Shown here: in pieces, positions 38,095-48,016 of the stretch | Numbering within the stretch: position 1 is the first letter of the stretch | How the letters are laid out: every line of letters starts with the position of its first letter | Assembly: GCA_023957155.1 (NCBI GenBank) | Contig: JAMLHK010000001.1 | Location: 124,001 to 188,000 of the forward strand | Direction: 5' to 3' | Source: Chitinophagaceae bacterium | GTDB lineage: Bacteria; Bacteroidota; Bacteroidia; Chitinophagales; Chitinophagaceae | DNA: 64,000 bases | Position numbers and translations under genes: made by a program | Notes under the pieces: model-generated | Seen by the model: only the letters and a program-made list of their open reading frames with translations | Told to the model about the DNA's origin: nothing | Database searches by the model: none

Positions 38095-38156
38095 ATTCTC
38101 AAATTTTCAAATTTTCAAATCTCACATTTTCCACATTCTCACATTCTTACATTTTG
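38095..38156. repeat. Short tandem AT-rich repeats between cdsA and the CPBP gene
   Basis: The 62-base gap is made of near-identical units: TCAAATTTT repeated about three times, then CACATTCT/CACATTTT-like units. This simple-repeat type is common between genes in Bacteroidota. It may vary in copy number between strains. No promoter or terminator is evident in it. Confidence 0.55.
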
Positions 38157-39104
38157 TCACGCAATCCATTTCTCTTCCAATGCCCTGTCTTCCGGTGGAG
38201 TATATTTTTGAACAGCCTGTGCCGAATACTTTTTAAATAAAATAAAAAGAGCATACAGCACTGCTGCCCCTATAATTCCCCACCATACGGGATAGGTTTC
38301 ATTCATCGCCTCCCTTACCGGTTTACCCTGCCTGATAAATACATACATCTGGGTAACCGCAATGGCATTATTAAAAAAGTGTGCCGCAACGCTTAACCAC
38401 AGGCTGCGGGAATAGTAATAAATCAATCCTAACACTATCCCCAGGCATAACCTGGCCAAAAAACCATAGTAAGAAAGATGGATAGCACTAAATATAAAGC
38501 TGGTAATCAGTATTGCCATCCAGGGCTTATGTGAATACCGGGTAAGCAGGTTTTGCATTCCCCCGCGAAAAAAAGTTTCTTCAAACAAAGCCGGCAATAG
38601 GGCGATCATCACAATAGAGATAACATAATCACTAAAGGTTCTGATATTGGTGATCACTTCCACCTGTGCACTGTAATTTTCTTCTAATTTTCTAAAATAA
38701 TCTGCCGCACGCTGGGGAACCGGTATCGCCTCATTCAGCGTTGCCAGGGCCGCCGCCGCAACAGCTGCTCCAAACATAATACCCAGGGCAAGAAACAACT
38801 GCCGGTAACTAAACCGCATGGAGAACCCCAGGAACTTTGCCGGGCGGCGATTAATAATTAAAGCGGTAAAAAAAGCCGGCAGGAAAAAAGTTACTGCAGT
38901 AGATACCACCTGGATAACGCGCACCGCATTAACATGCTCCGGCTTTAATAATTCTTCCGGCATCTGAAGCGCACTTTTACCGGTCATCATTATCCATACC
39001 GGAATACTCAGAACTCCCCCTGCGATAAAGCCCGCAATCCATAGCCCCGTCAGTATTAATAAAGCATTGGCATAGGATACTCCTTTGGAATGTGCATCAT
39101 ACAT
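38157..39104 (-). CDS. CPBP-family intramembrane metalloprotease
   Basis: The 315-residue protein has about eight membrane helices and the CPBP (CAAX-like) motifs: EETFFRG near residue 179, FSAIHLSYYG near residue 210, and HFFNNAI near residue 245. These supply the Glu and His residues of the membrane-embedded active site. Bacterial members process or protect peptides in the membrane; the substrate here is not known. It is the first gene of a likely CPBP-cdsA-psd operon and is divergent from dusB. Confidence 0.92.
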   Translation of the reverse strand: MYDAHSKGVSYANALLILTGLWIAGFIAGGVLSIPVWIMMTGKSALQMPEELLKPEHVNAVRVIQVVSTAVTFFLPAFFTALIINRRPAKFLGFSMRFSYRQLFLALGIMFGAAVAAAALATLNEAIPVPQRAADYFRKLEENYSAQVEVITNIRTFSDYVISIVMIALLPALFEETFFRGGMQNLLTRYSHKPWMAILITSFIFSAIHLSYYGFLARLCLGIVLGLIYYYSRSLWLSVAAHFFNNAIAVTQMYVFIRQGKPVREAMNETYPVWWGIIGAAVLYALFILFKKYSAQAVQKYTPPEDRALEEKWIA

Positions 39105-39122
39105 TATGTTATAATTAGTGTG

Positions 39123-39130
39123 TACATTTG
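39123..39130 (+). promoter_or_regulatory. -7 promoter element of dusB
   Basis: TACATTTG is a perfect TAnnTTTG match. It would give a leader of about 90 bases before the dusB ATG. No well-spaced -33 TTTG is seen. Confidence 0.4.
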
Positions 39131-39178
39131 CGGTTAAACCGGGCTTATATACAAGCTGAACTTCAGTCTATTGTATTT

Positions 39179-39212
39179 TACAGGTTATTTTCAGTAAAAT
39201 TTTAAACCTGTA
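39179..39212 (+). promoter_or_regulatory. Inverted repeat in the dusB leader
   Basis: TACAGGTT at 39179-39186 is matched by AACCTGTA at 39205-39212, separated by 18 bases. It ends 17 bases before the dusB ATG and could fold in the mRNA or bind a regulator. Confidence 0.3.
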
Positions 39213-39229
39213 CCGGGTTCCATCCTTCA

Positions 39230-40279
39230 ATGCAAGATAAGACAGTTCAGGCAATGCCGGTAAAAATAGGCCCCATACTACTTCCAGATTTTCCGCTTCT
39301 TCTCGCACCTATGGAAGATGTGAGCGATCCCCCGTTTCGTTATGTATGTAAGCAAAATGGAGCGGACCTGATGTATAGTGAATTCATCAGTAGTGAGGGA
39401 CTGATCAGGGACGCGATAAAAAGCAGGCAAAAATTAGACTTTTCTGAATTTGAACGTCCTTTTGGCATCCAGATGTTCGGAGGTGACGAAGAAGCCCTGT
39501 CTCTGAGCGCTAAAATCATTGACGCGGTACAACCCGACCTTGTGGATATCAATTTTGGCTGCCCGGTAAAGAAGGTGGTCTGCAAAGGTGCCGGGGCAGC
39601 TGTACTGAAAGACGTTAAATTAATGGTCAGACTTACTGATGCCGTGGTCCGCTCTACCACGTTACCGGTAACGGTTAAGACAAGACTTGGCTGGGACGAT
39701 CATTCAAAAAATATTGAGGAGGTAGCAGAACAATTACAGGATGTGGGTATACAGGCACTTACCATTCACGGGCGAACGAGGGCACAATTGTATAAAGGTG
39801 AGGCCGACTGGAGCCTGATTGCTGCCGTAAAAAATAACCCCCGTATTCATATTCCCATATTTGGTAACGGAGATATAGATACGCCCGTGAGAGCGGTAGC
39901 GTATAAGAACAGATACGGCGTAGATGGTATTATGATAGGACGCGCCGCTATCGGATATCCCTGGATATTCAGAGAGATAAAACATTATGTCGCCACCGGA
40001 ACACTACCGGAACTACCCACCATAGAAGAAAGAATAGCCGCATGTCATACCCATCTTCTTAAATCAGTTGAATGGAAAGGACCGGTGCTGGGCATCCTGG
40101 AAATGAGAAGACATTATGCCAATTACCTCAAAGGATTGTCACATATCAAAGATTTTCGTATGCAATTGGTAACCGCTAAAACGCAGGCTGAAGTTGAAGA
40201 CATTTTACAGCTGATCCGGGAAAGATATGCAGGAGGTAATGAAAACAAACAGGAAAAGCCTTCCCTCCTGACTGCATAG
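39230..40279 (+). CDS. dusB: tRNA-dihydrouridine synthase DusB
   Basis: The 349-residue FMN enzyme reduces uridines in the tRNA D-loop. The start shows PLLLAPMEDVSDPPFR, then the catalytic-Cys region DINFGCPVKKVVCKGAGAAV (about residues 104-123), then TVKTRLGWD and IFGNGDIDTP with the phosphate-binding GRAAIGYPWIF. The length fits the family. It is convergent with surA, with a 16-base gap. Confidence 0.96.
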   Translation: MQDKTVQAMPVKIGPILLPDFPLLLAPMEDVSDPPFRYVCKQNGADLMYSEFISSEGLIRDAIKSRQKLDFSEFERPFGIQMFGGDEEALSLSAKIIDAVQPDLVDINFGCPVKKVVCKGAGAAVLKDVKLMVRLTDAVVRSTTLPVTVKTRLGWDDHSKNIEEVAEQLQDVGIQALTIHGRTRAQLYKGEADWSLIAAVKNNPRIHIPIFGNGDIDTPVRAVAYKNRYGVDGIMIGRAAIGYPWIFREIKHYVATGTLPELPTIEERIAACHTHLLKSVEWKGPVLGILEMRRHYANYLKGLSHIKDFRMQLVTAKTQAEVEDILQLIRERYAGGNENKQEKPSLLTA

Positions 40280-40295
40280 CAGCATCCGGTTATGG

Positions 40296-41669
40296 TTATT
40301 TTTTGCTATCCGCCGAAACCGCAAGCCACTGGCTTACCTCGCTGCAATGACGATACTCTTCATCAACGGAAATATAAAAAGTGGGCATTTTCGTCTTAAA
40401 CCAGTGGTTTAGCATATCGCCTTTTTTTTCTTCCATTACCCGTTGTGCAATTTTATTATAATCGTCTTTCAGGTTTTCGCGATGGGGTTCGGATTTGCTT
40501 TGTATATATACGATACGGGCGCCTTTTCTGCCTCTCTCATCGGTAAAAGGAACCGGTTTGGAATATTCACCCACTTTCAGTTCATTGTATACCGGCAAAA
40601 GGCTTTTATCCAGGTCCTGTATGGTAAGATAAGGAGAGCCCTGTGCATTGGTAATAGAACCTGCCGTGAATTTACTGTTTTCATCTTCACTGTATTTATC
40701 CACGGCTTCACCGAATGAAAGCGTATTGGCTACCAGCTTCGATCTTACGGTATCTAATTTTGCAATGGCTTCATTCACTTCAGTATCTGTTATTTGTGGT
40801 ATTTTAAGAATATGACGTACCACCACATCGTCACCTGTCCGGCTCACTAACTGTATAATATGATAACCAAACCTGGATTTTACCACGCGGGATATCTGGC
40901 CTTCCTTTAAGGCAAAAGCAGTAGAAGAGAAAGCACCATCTACACTTTTATCATTCCTGTTAAACTCAAAACGCCCCCCCATTTCTTTTGTTCCCGGATC
41001 ATCACTATACATCCTGGCTACCCGGTCAAAAGAAGTAGCGCCGCTTTCAATTTGCCGCTTAAACTCCGACAGCTCATCCTGTGCATATTTTTCCAGCTCA
41101 CGGCTTGCTTTTGCATAGGCAACGACCTGCTTCATCTCCAGCTCGGTTTCATAAAACCGAAGACTATCCTTAGGAATTTTTTCAAAGTAATCTTTTACTT
41201 CGGTAGGCGTAACCCTCACATTTTCAATAATAGATCTTTGCATGGCATCGGCCAGCTTTTGCTCCTTAATGGCCGTACGGTTGTCTTCTTTGATCTGGTA
41301 AATACTTTTCCCTGCAATTTGTTCCAACGCCTCTTTACCGCCATACGCACTGATATAGTATCTTATACGCTGATCCAGCTCCGCTTCAATATCTTCATCA
41401 CTTATCGGCAGGGAATCTTTTTGAGCCTGCAACATCAGAGCTTTTCTTACCATCATTTGCTCCAGCAACATACAATCTGCCCCGTGCGGCACTTCATGAC
41501 CCTGTCGCTTCTCATCCTCGATGTAATTGATAATATCTGATTTAAGAACGATCTTATCACCAATTACGGCAACGATTTTATCCGCCAGCACTTTTTTCGA
41601 CTGTCCGCCCTGGGCCATAGATCCATAGCCCATAGCCAAAAAGCCGATAAAAAATAAACAATGTTTCAT
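40296..41669 (-). CDS. surA: Periplasmic peptidyl-prolyl isomerase, SurA type
   Basis: The 457-residue protein has a signal peptide (MKHCLFFIGFLAMGYGSMAQ), a SurA-like N-terminal chaperone region, and two parvulin-type domains (about residues 165-260 and 270-370). The first contains the typical GGRFEF and FGYHIIQL strings. SurA-type proteins help fold outer-membrane proteins. I chose the ATG at 41667-41669, because the upstream in-frame Met at 41705 lies within the promoter at 41691-41722 and lacks a signal-peptide start. Confidence 0.9.
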   Translation of the reverse strand: MKHCLFFIGFLAMGYGSMAQGGQSKKVLADKIVAVIGDKIVLKSDIINYIEDEKRQGHEVPHGADCMLLEQMMVRKALMLQAQKDSLPISDEDIEAELDQRIRYYISAYGGKEALEQIAGKSIYQIKEDNRTAIKEQKLADAMQRSIIENVRVTPTEVKDYFEKIPKDSLRFYETELEMKQVVAYAKASRELEKYAQDELSEFKRQIESGATSFDRVARMYSDDPGTKEMGGRFEFNRNDKSVDGAFSSTAFALKEGQISRVVKSRFGYHIIQLVSRTGDDVVVRHILKIPQITDTEVNEAIAKLDTVRSKLVANTLSFGEAVDKYSEDENSKFTAGSITNAQGSPYLTIQDLDKSLLPVYNELKVGEYSKPVPFTDERGRKGARIVYIQSKSEPHRENLKDDYNKIAQRVMEEKKGDMLNHWFKTKMPTFYISVDEEYRHCSEVSQWLAVSADSKK

Positions 41670-41690
41670 AATTAACCTTTCAAAGCCATT

Positions 41691-41722
41691 CAAAAATAAA
41701 GGCATTTAAGCGCAGGAGCAAT
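41691..41722 (-). promoter_or_regulatory. surA promoter
   Basis: On the minus strand ATTG (41719-41722) is followed after 20 bases by TATTTTTG (41691-41698), matching the Bacteroidota -33/-7 layout. It lies in the 77-base gap after infB, so surA can be transcribed independently of the rimP-nusA-infB operon. Confidence 0.55.
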
Positions 41723-41746
41723 GTACCCTGCTTATTTAACAAAGGT

Positions 41747-44656
41747 TTACAAGCTTCTCTTTTCTTCTTCTATTTCAAACGATTCCACTACATCGCCTAC
41801 CTTCAGGTCGTTGTAATTTTTGAAGGTAAGTCCACATTCCATACCGCTTGTTACTTCTTTTACATCATCTTTATAGCGCTTCAATGATCCCAGCTCTGCG
41901 CTTTGGCCTTCCCCGGTAGGATAAATGACAATACCATCCCGGATCAGTCTCACCTTTGAGTTGCGGGTAATTTTACCATCTAATACCTGGCATCCGGCAA
42001 CGGTTGCCTTATCGAATTTATATACCTCGCGGATTTCCACATTACCGGTAATCTTTTCCGTGATAGTAGGTTCCATCATACCTTCCATGGCGCTCTTCAG
42101 CTCTTCTATGGCATTGTATATGATAGAATAGGCCTTAAGCTCCACGCCTTCTTTTTCTGCCAGCTTAGCTGCCTGGCTGGAAGGTCGCACATTAAAGCCA
42201 ACAATGATCGCATCTGAGGCGGCAGCTAAAAGCACATCGCTTTCTGTAATGGCGCCTACCGCTTTATGCACTACAGACACGGCGATTTCTTCTGTTGATA
42301 ATTTCTGCAACGAATCACTAAGCGCCTCTACAGAGCCGTCCACGTCCCCTTTAATAATAAGGTTCAGCTGCTTAAAGTTACCCAGCGCCAGTCGCCGTCC
42401 GATTTCGTCAAGCGTAATATGTTTCTTAGCACGGATACCCTGTTCTCTCAGTATCTGTGCCCGGCGTGTAGCAGTACTCTTGGCCTCACTTTCATCCTGG
42501 TATACCTTGAATTTTTCGCCCGCCTGCGGAGCACCGTTAAGTCCTAATATTTGTACCGGGCTGGAGGGACCCGCTTCTTCAAGACGTTGGTTACGCTCAT
42601 TAAACATGGCTTTTATACGTCCGTAAAACTGCCCGCTCACAATAATATCACTCTGGCGCAGCGTTCCGCTCTGAACTAATATCGTAGCCACAAATCCGCG
42701 GCCTCTATCCAATGAAGCTTCGATGATCGTTCCTGAGGCTTCTAATTGCGGATTGGCTTTCAGCTCCAGTAATTCCGCCTCCAGCAATACTTTTTCAAGC
42801 AGGATATCGGTATTCAATCCTGTTTTGGCAGATATCTCCTGACTCTGGTATTTTCCTCCCCAGTCTTCCACCAAAATATTCATGGCAGATAGCTGCTCCT
42901 TTATCTTTTCGGGATTAGCCCCTTCTTTATCTATTTTGTTAATAGCAAAAATCATGGGAAGCCCTGCTGCCTGTGCATGGCTGATCGCTTCACGTGTCTG
43001 CGGCATTACGGCATCATCGGCTGCAATTACAATAATGGCTATATCAGCTGCTTTGGCACCACGTGCACGCATAGCCGTAAAGGCTTCGTGCCCCGGTGTA
43101 TCCAAAAAGGTGAGCTTTTTACCGTTTGCAATGGTTACCTGGTAGGCTCCCATGTGCTGGGTAATACCGCCTGCTTCACCGGCAACCACTTTTGCGCTGC
43201 GGATATAATCCAGCAACGAGGTTTTACCATGATCCACGTGACCCATAATAGTAACAACCGGCGCCCGGGGCTGTAAGTTTTCGGGATCGTCTTCAATGTC
43301 TTCAATCTCATCTTCTTCTACATCATCTATCCCGATAAATTCTACTTCAAAACCAAACTCACTGGCCACCAGCTCTATCACTTCCGCATCAAGACGCTGA
43401 TTGATAGAAACCATGATACCCAGGTTCATACACTTCCCTATTACTTCGGCAAAACTTACATCCATAAGATTGGCCAGCTCACTCACTGTTACAAATTCAG
43501 TAACCTGCAGTTTATGATCATCCTGGGCATCGCCGGCAAGATGTTCTGCTTCTTCCCGTCTTGCTCTTCTTAATTTGGATTTAGTACTTTTTCCTCCTCT
43601 CGAAGACCCGGCCAGCTTAGCCTGGGTTTCCCTGATCTTATCCTGTATTTCCTTGGCATCAATTTCCTTAACCTCGCGCGGATCCCTGTGCTTATCACCG
43701 GCCTTACCATGACCAAAACGTCCACCGGCTCCCTGCTGCCTGCCATCTTTTCTGTCGCCCTGCTTATGAATAGGAGGCCGCGTTCCCTCTCTCCTCTGCT
43801 GGGGGCGATGCTGTTCACCACCCTGGTGCGGCTGAGCCTGGTCTCTTTTTTCAATAGGTATCCGCTTGCGCTTCCTTTTCTCTTCCTGCGGCTTGCTTCC
43901 CGCCCGTGATTCTGTTTCAACAGGCAGGGTAATTCTTCCTACAATCCTGGGTCCTTCCAACTTTTCAGCCCGTATATTTTCTATCACCTTGGCATCTTCT
44001 TCCTTTTCGTCTTTCGGGCTTATTTCCGGCGATGTGACTTCATCTGGTGCAACAGCGGTAACTTCGGGTACCTCCTGTTGCGGTACAGACGGGGCTTCTC
44101 CGGACTCTGCTTGGGCTTCTTCCGGCGCCTTTGCCGCTGCTGTTTTTTTCTTCGCTGTTTTTTTAGGCCGTGTTGAAGAATCTATAGCACTTAGATCAAT
44201 CTTGTTTAATATTTTCGGACCTTCTATTTCCGGCGCCTCAATTTTTACCATTTCGGGCTGTACAGCGGTTTCAGGTACCGGTATTGCTGCCTGTACAGGC
44301 GGCGCTTCCGGCTCGGAGGCAGCAGGCTCAGGCATTTCGGCTGCTACGGGAGGCTCTTTTTCAACCGGTTTCTTCTTTACGTCCTTTTTAAATAGTATCT
44401 CTTCCTCATCCTTCTTTTTCCTACCCTCAATAACATTGCCCTTAGGTATCTCAATCTGGTCGCTTTTAGCTTTGGCGGCTTTGTCAGATGAAAATTCCTG
44501 CTGAAGAGAAACATACATTTCCTCTGTCAGCTTGCTGGTAGGTTTTAATTCATCTTTAGCAAAACCCTGCCCGATCAGGAAATCTATAAGCGTTTCCTGT
44601 CCGATATTAAATTCCTTGGCCGCTGCTAATAAGCGTGGTAATTTTTTTTCAGCCAT
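41747..44656 (-). CDS. infB: Translation initiation factor IF-2
   Basis: The 969-residue GTPase brings fMet-tRNA to the 30S subunit. A long charged linker (about residues 60-350, with Ala/Pro/Glu and then Lys/Arg-rich parts) precedes the G domain: [31 protein letters not shown] and SAKTG. Domains II-IV follow with a normal end. An N-terminal IF2N helix bundle is present ([19 protein letters not shown]). It is last in the rimP-nusA-infB operon. Confidence 0.98.
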   Translation of the reverse strand: MAEKKLPRLLAAAKEFNIGQETLIDFLIGQGFAKDELKPTSKLTEEMYVSLQQEFSSDKAAKAKSDQIEIPKGNVIEGRKKKDEEEILFKKDVKKKPVEKEPPVAAEMPEPAASEPEAPPVQAAIPVPETAVQPEMVKIEAPEIEGPKILNKIDLSAIDSSTRPKKTAKKKTAAAKAPEEAQAESGEAPSVPQQEVPEVTAVAPDEVTSPEISPKDEKEEDAKVIENIRAEKLEGPRIVGRITLPVETESRAGSKPQEEKRKRKRIPIEKRDQAQPHQGGEQHRPQQRREGTRPPIHKQGDRKDGRQQGAGGRFGHGKAGDKHRDPREVKEIDAKEIQDKIRETQAKLAGSSRGGKSTKSKLRRARREEAEHLAGDAQDDHKLQVTEFVTVSELANLMDVSFAEVIGKCMNLGIMVSINQRLDAEVIELVASEFGFEVEFIGIDDVEEDEIEDIEDDPENLQPRAPVVTIMGHVDHGKTSLLDYIRSAKVVAGEAGGITQHMGAYQVTIANGKKLTFLDTPGHEAFTAMRARGAKAADIAIIVIAADDAVMPQTREAISHAQAAGLPMIFAINKIDKEGANPEKIKEQLSAMNILVEDWGGKYQSQEISAKTGLNTDILLEKVLLEAELLELKANPQLEASGTIIEASLDRGRGFVATILVQSGTLRQSDIIVSGQFYGRIKAMFNERNQRLEEAGPSSPVQILGLNGAPQAGEKFKVYQDESEAKSTATRRAQILREQGIRAKKHITLDEIGRRLALGNFKQLNLIIKGDVDGSVEALSDSLQKLSTEEIAVSVVHKAVGAITESDVLLAAASDAIIVGFNVRPSSQAAKLAEKEGVELKAYSIIYNAIEELKSAMEGMMEPTITEKITGNVEIREVYKFDKATVAGCQVLDGKITRNSKVRLIRDGIVIYPTGEGQSAELGSLKRYKDDVKEVTSGMECGLTFKNYNDLKVGDVVESFEIEEEKRSL

Positions 44657-44744
44657 ATTCTGTTGCCTCGTAAATCCTGGTCAGGATCCACGGGATTGAT
44701 TTGTTTTATTCTGTTCTTATATTATAGCGGATATCCTTCCGGGA

Positions 44745-45992
44745 TTACCCTTTCTGAAATTCTTCCTCCAGCACTTTTCTCAGCTCATCAATGGTTTCTT
44801 TTTCAAGATCAGTTCTTCTTTCCAGCTCCTCTGTGGTTAAATCCAATACGCTGCGGGCAGTATCACATCCGATCCGCTTCAGTTCATCAATTACCCAGGT
44901 ATCTATTTCATCTGCAAATTCATCCAGGTCAATATCGAAATCCTCTGTTTCATCTTCATCATCTCTGAACACGTCAATTTCATATCCTGTCAGTTCACAG
45001 GCTAATTTGATGTTTACCCCTCTCCGGCCTATAGCCAGGGATACCTGGTCCGGCTTAAGATACACATTTGCATGCTTACTCTCCGTATCTATTTCCATAA
45101 AACTCACTTTGGCAGGAGTTAATGCACGCTGGATCAGCAGCTGGGTATTGTTCGTCCAGTTGATTACATCAATGTTTTCATTTTTCAGCTCACGGACAAT
45201 CCCGTGAATACGGCTTCCCTTCATGCCCACGCAGGCGCCTACAGGATCTATACGGTCATCATAAGACTCTACCGCTACTTTTGCTCTTTCACCCGGTTCA
45301 CGAACTATTTTACGGATCACAATCAGTCCGTCAAAAATTTCAGGTACCTCAATTTCAAGCAGCTTAGCCAAAAATGAAGGATGTGTACGGGATAGAATAA
45401 TAACCGGTGCATTATTTTTCAATTCCACCTTTTTCACCACCGCTTTGATGTTCTCTCCTTTTTTGAAATAATCCGACGGGATTTGCTCTGATTTAGGTAT
45501 AATCAACTCATTCCCGTCCTCATCCAATAATAATACTTCTTTTTTCCATACCTGGTATACTTCGGCGCTTATAATTTCTCCTACGCGATCGCCGTATTTT
45601 TTAACTAAGTTGTTTTTCTTCAGGTCACTGATACGGCTTGCCAGGGTTTGTTTGGCTGCGAGAATAGCCCTGCGGCCAAAATCAAGAATGTCTACTTCCT
45701 GGAATAATTCTTCACCTACTTCAAAATCCGGTTCAATTTTAATAGCATCACTGTATGCCACTTCAGCCACAGGATTTTCTACCTGCCCGTCTTCAACAAT
45801 CGTACGGCGATGAATAATTTCAAGGTCTCCTTTTTCCGTATTCACAATCACATCAAAATTTTCATCGGAACCATATTTTTTACGGAGCAGGGTTTTAAAT
45901 ACGTCTTCCAGCACTTTCATCAATGTGGGACGATCTATATTCTCCGCGTCTTTAAAATCCTGAAAGGATTCAATAAGATTAATACTTGCCAT
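44745..45992 (-). CDS. nusA: Transcription termination/antitermination factor NusA
   Basis: The 415-residue protein has the NusA N-terminal RNA-polymerase-binding domain, an S1 domain (GDRVGEIISAEVYQVWKKEV near residue 133) and two KH domains, with VGACVGMKGSRIHGIVRELK and AIGRRGVNIKLACELTGYEI. The C-terminus is acidic (DDEDETEDFDIDLDEFADEI). It binds RNA polymerase and affects pausing and termination. It follows rimP and precedes infB. Confidence 0.97.
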   Translation of the reverse strand: MASINLIESFQDFKDAENIDRPTLMKVLEDVFKTLLRKKYGSDENFDVIVNTEKGDLEIIHRRTIVEDGQVENPVAEVAYSDAIKIEPDFEVGEELFQEVDILDFGRRAILAAKQTLASRISDLKKNNLVKKYGDRVGEIISAEVYQVWKKEVLLLDEDGNELIIPKSEQIPSDYFKKGENIKAVVKKVELKNNAPVIILSRTHPSFLAKLLEIEVPEIFDGLIVIRKIVREPGERAKVAVESYDDRIDPVGACVGMKGSRIHGIVRELKNENIDVINWTNNTQLLIQRALTPAKVSFMEIDTESKHANVYLKPDQVSLAIGRRGVNIKLACELTGYEIDVFRDDEDETEDFDIDLDEFADEIDTWVIDELKRIGCDTARSVLDLTTEELERRTDLEKETIDELRKVLEEEFQKG

Positions 45993-46048
45993 ATTACCGC
46001 TTTTTAACCTTCAACCAAGCCAGGCACAGCCTGTATTTGGTAAGGATG

Positions 46049-46519
46049 TTAAAATTGAATTTGAATTTTAGTTGATTTAATGTTACCAATAGGTATCCTA
46101 TGTTCAATGATTTCCTGCTTTTTATTTTTTCCTTTTACTTCTTCAATCACTATCTCTTCCTCGTTCGCTGCATTCAACTTTCCTTCTATCCTGCTTCCGT
46201 CAGCCAAAACCACTTCTACCTTTCTGCCGGTATTTTTTACATACTGTCTCCTGAGCTTTAACGGCTCATCCAAACCGGGCGAGGATACTTCAAGAGAAAA
46301 ATTACCATCCGTAAAAATGCCGCTGTCTTCTATCTGTTTATATAAGGCCCGGTTGTATTTTACACACTTGTCTATAGATACCCCGCCATCAGCGTCCAAA
46401 AATACTTTTACGTTGTTGGTTGGATTTATTCTGACTTCCACCAAAAAATAGTCAGGATCTTCCTCCAACAGAGAGGTGGTCATTTGTGCTATTGCCCCGG
46501 ATATTGCTTCGCTGCTCAT
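46049..46519 (-). CDS. rimP: Ribosome maturation factor RimP
   Basis: The 156-residue protein has the RimP layout: EVRINPTNNVKVFLDADGGV followed by FSLEVSSPGLDEPLKLRRQY (about residues 72-91), the family signature, and an SH3-like C-terminal domain. RimP helps assemble the 30S subunit. It is the first gene of the operon. A complete promoter lies at 46578-46607, and a perfect hairpin is located 15 bases before the ATG. Confidence 0.97.
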   Translation of the reverse strand: MSSEAISGAIAQMTTSLLEEDPDYFLVEVRINPTNNVKVFLDADGGVSIDKCVKYNRALYKQIEDSGIFTDGNFSLEVSSPGLDEPLKLRRQYVKNTGRKVEVVLADGSRIEGKLNAANEEEIVIEEVKGKNKKQEIIEHRIPIGNIKSTKIQIQF

Positions 46520-46533
46520 AGTCTGGTAAATGA

Positions 46534-46558
46534 AGAAGGGAACGAATCGTTCCCTTCT
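46534..46558 (-). promoter_or_regulatory. Perfect hairpin in the rimP-nusA-infB leader
   Basis: A 25-base perfect palindrome with 12-base arms (AGAAGGGAACGA and its complement) around one central base lies in the untranslated leader, 14 bases before the RimP ATG. The predicted RNA hairpin is very stable. There is no strong T-run after it, so it looks more like a translational or pausing element than a terminator. Confidence 0.65.
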
Positions 46559-46577
46559 ACCGTTCTTTTTCCTGCTG

Positions 46578-46607
46578 CAAAGTTATGATATTCATATAAA
46601 GCACAAA
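46578..46607 (-). promoter_or_regulatory. Complete promoter of rimP-nusA-infB
   Basis: On the minus strand TTTG (46604-46607) is followed after 18 bases by TAACTTTG (46578-46585), a full Bacteroidota consensus promoter. Transcription would begin near 46571, giving a leader of about 52 bases that contains the hairpin. Confidence 0.75.
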
Positions 46608-46725
46608 AATTTTTTAACACACAGCTTATTATTATATGCAGGAAGTATGATCAGGTGCGCCGGAAAGGATGGCCTGTAACCCGGGGTCATCTTCCTGCCT
46701 CATCTCCTTTCCTGTTATTTTTCCC

Positions 46726-47778
46726 TCACACTTTATAATACTCCCTGTACCAGTCAACAAACCGCTTAATCCCAACCTCCACCTTTGTATCGGGCCTGTA
46801 CTGCAGATTTTTTACCAGGTCCTGAACATCTGCACAGGTTGCCGCAACGTCTCCCGGCTGCATAGGCATAAGCTGTTTTTCCGCCTTTTTACCGATATTT
46901 TCTTCAATGGCTTCTATAAAATTCAATAAACGGACCGGGTTATTATTCCCGATATTATACACTTTATATGGCGCAACAGAGGAGGAAGGATCGGGGTGGG
47001 AAGTATCCCAGGAGCTGTTACCTGCCGGGGGATTATCAATTACCCTCACTACGCCTTCTACAATATCATCAACATACGTAAAGTCTCTTACCATATTGCC
47101 ATTGTTAAACACCTGTATGGGCTTATTTTCAAGAATGGCTTTGGTAAATAAAAACAAGGCCATATCCGGTCTTCCCCAGGGACCATATACCGTAAAGAAA
47201 CGAAGTCCCGTAGTGGGAATTTTAAACAAATGACTGTAGGTATGCGCCATCAGCTCATTACTCTTTTTGCTGGCAGCATATAAAGAAATGGGATGGTCTA
47301 CATTATCTGAAGTGGAAAAGGGCGTTTTGCCATTGAGCCCGTAAACGCTTGAACTGCTGGCATAGGCCAGGTGCTTAATATTATTGTGACGGCAACATTC
47401 CAGTATATTCATGAACCCGATAATATTGCTATTGATGTATGCGTCAGGGTTAGTAAGACTGTAACGAACACCCGCCTGGGCAGCAAGGTTACATACTTTA
47501 TCAAACTGATGCGTTGCAAATAATTTTTCCAGGTTCCCTTTATCTTCCAGCTGGAGCTGGATGAAGCTGTAATTCGGATACCTGGAGCTGTGCACTATTT
47601 TATTGTATTCAATAGCGCCTTTTGCTATACCGGCAACTTCTAAACGACCGTATTTTAGGTTGATATCGTAATAATCATTAATACTGTCCAGCCCCACTAC
47701 CTCATCTCCTCTTTGTAACAGGTAATTTGCCAGGTGAAACCCGATAAATCCTGCCGTACCGGTAATTAAAATTTTCAT
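46726..47778 (-). CDS. NAD-dependent sugar epimerase, UDP-glucuronate 4-epimerase type
   Basis: The 350-residue extended SDR begins [19 protein letters not shown] (NAD-binding GxxGxxG) and has the catalytic SSSSVYG and [13 protein letters not shown] (Tyr-x-x-x-Lys, near residue 158). The insert [18 protein letters not shown] is typical of UDP-glucuronate/galacturonate 4-epimerases used for capsule or LPS sugars. It stands alone rather than in a polysaccharide cluster here. Confidence 0.92.
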   Translation of the reverse strand: MKILITGTAGFIGFHLANYLLQRGDEVVGLDSINDYYDINLKYGRLEVAGIAKGAIEYNKIVHSSRYPNYSFIQLQLEDKGNLEKLFATHQFDKVCNLAAQAGVRYSLTNPDAYINSNIIGFMNILECCRHNNIKHLAYASSSSVYGLNGKTPFSTSDNVDHPISLYAASKKSNELMAHTYSHLFKIPTTGLRFFTVYGPWGRPDMALFLFTKAILENKPIQVFNNGNMVRDFTYVDDIVEGVVRVIDNPPAGNSSWDTSHPDPSSSVAPYKVYNIGNNNPVRLLNFIEAIEENIGKKAEKQLMPMQPGDVAATCADVQDLVKNLQYRPDTKVEVGIKRFVDWYREYYKV

Positions 47779-47820
47779 AATTAATCTTTTATGGCTGCAA
47801 AGTAAATAAACTAAAGCTCA

Positions 47821-48001
47821 ATTTCGAAATCCGAAGGAAAAGTATCAAAAGGTAAATGACATGAACCAAATATATTCCAAATCCGAAGCCTGAAGCCCGA
47901 AATCCGAAGTACAGTAAACTAAAAACCATAAACTCCAAAACTCCAAACGCTGAAGACTATTGTGAGTAGCACATCTCAAATTTCTCCCGCCGATGGCGGG
48001 A
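47821..48001. repeat. Intergenic low-complexity repeats and a small palindrome
   Basis: This stretch holds three copies of AAATCCGAAG (near 47827, 47877 and 47899), then AAACT/CCAAA units (about 47915-47950) resembling those at 6130-6165, and a hairpin CCCGCCGATGGCGGG at 47987-48001. No gene is seen. Confidence 0.5.
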
Positions 48002-48016
48002 TCAAATCTCAAATCC

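Noticed and set aside
38095-38156. Possible CRISPR-like repeats
   Set aside because: Units are under 10 bases with no spacers; they are simple tandem repeats.
43866-44504. 212-codon plus-strand frame
   Set aside because: It lies antisense to the low-complexity linker of infB and is rich in Ser and Ala as a by-product; no domain is seen.
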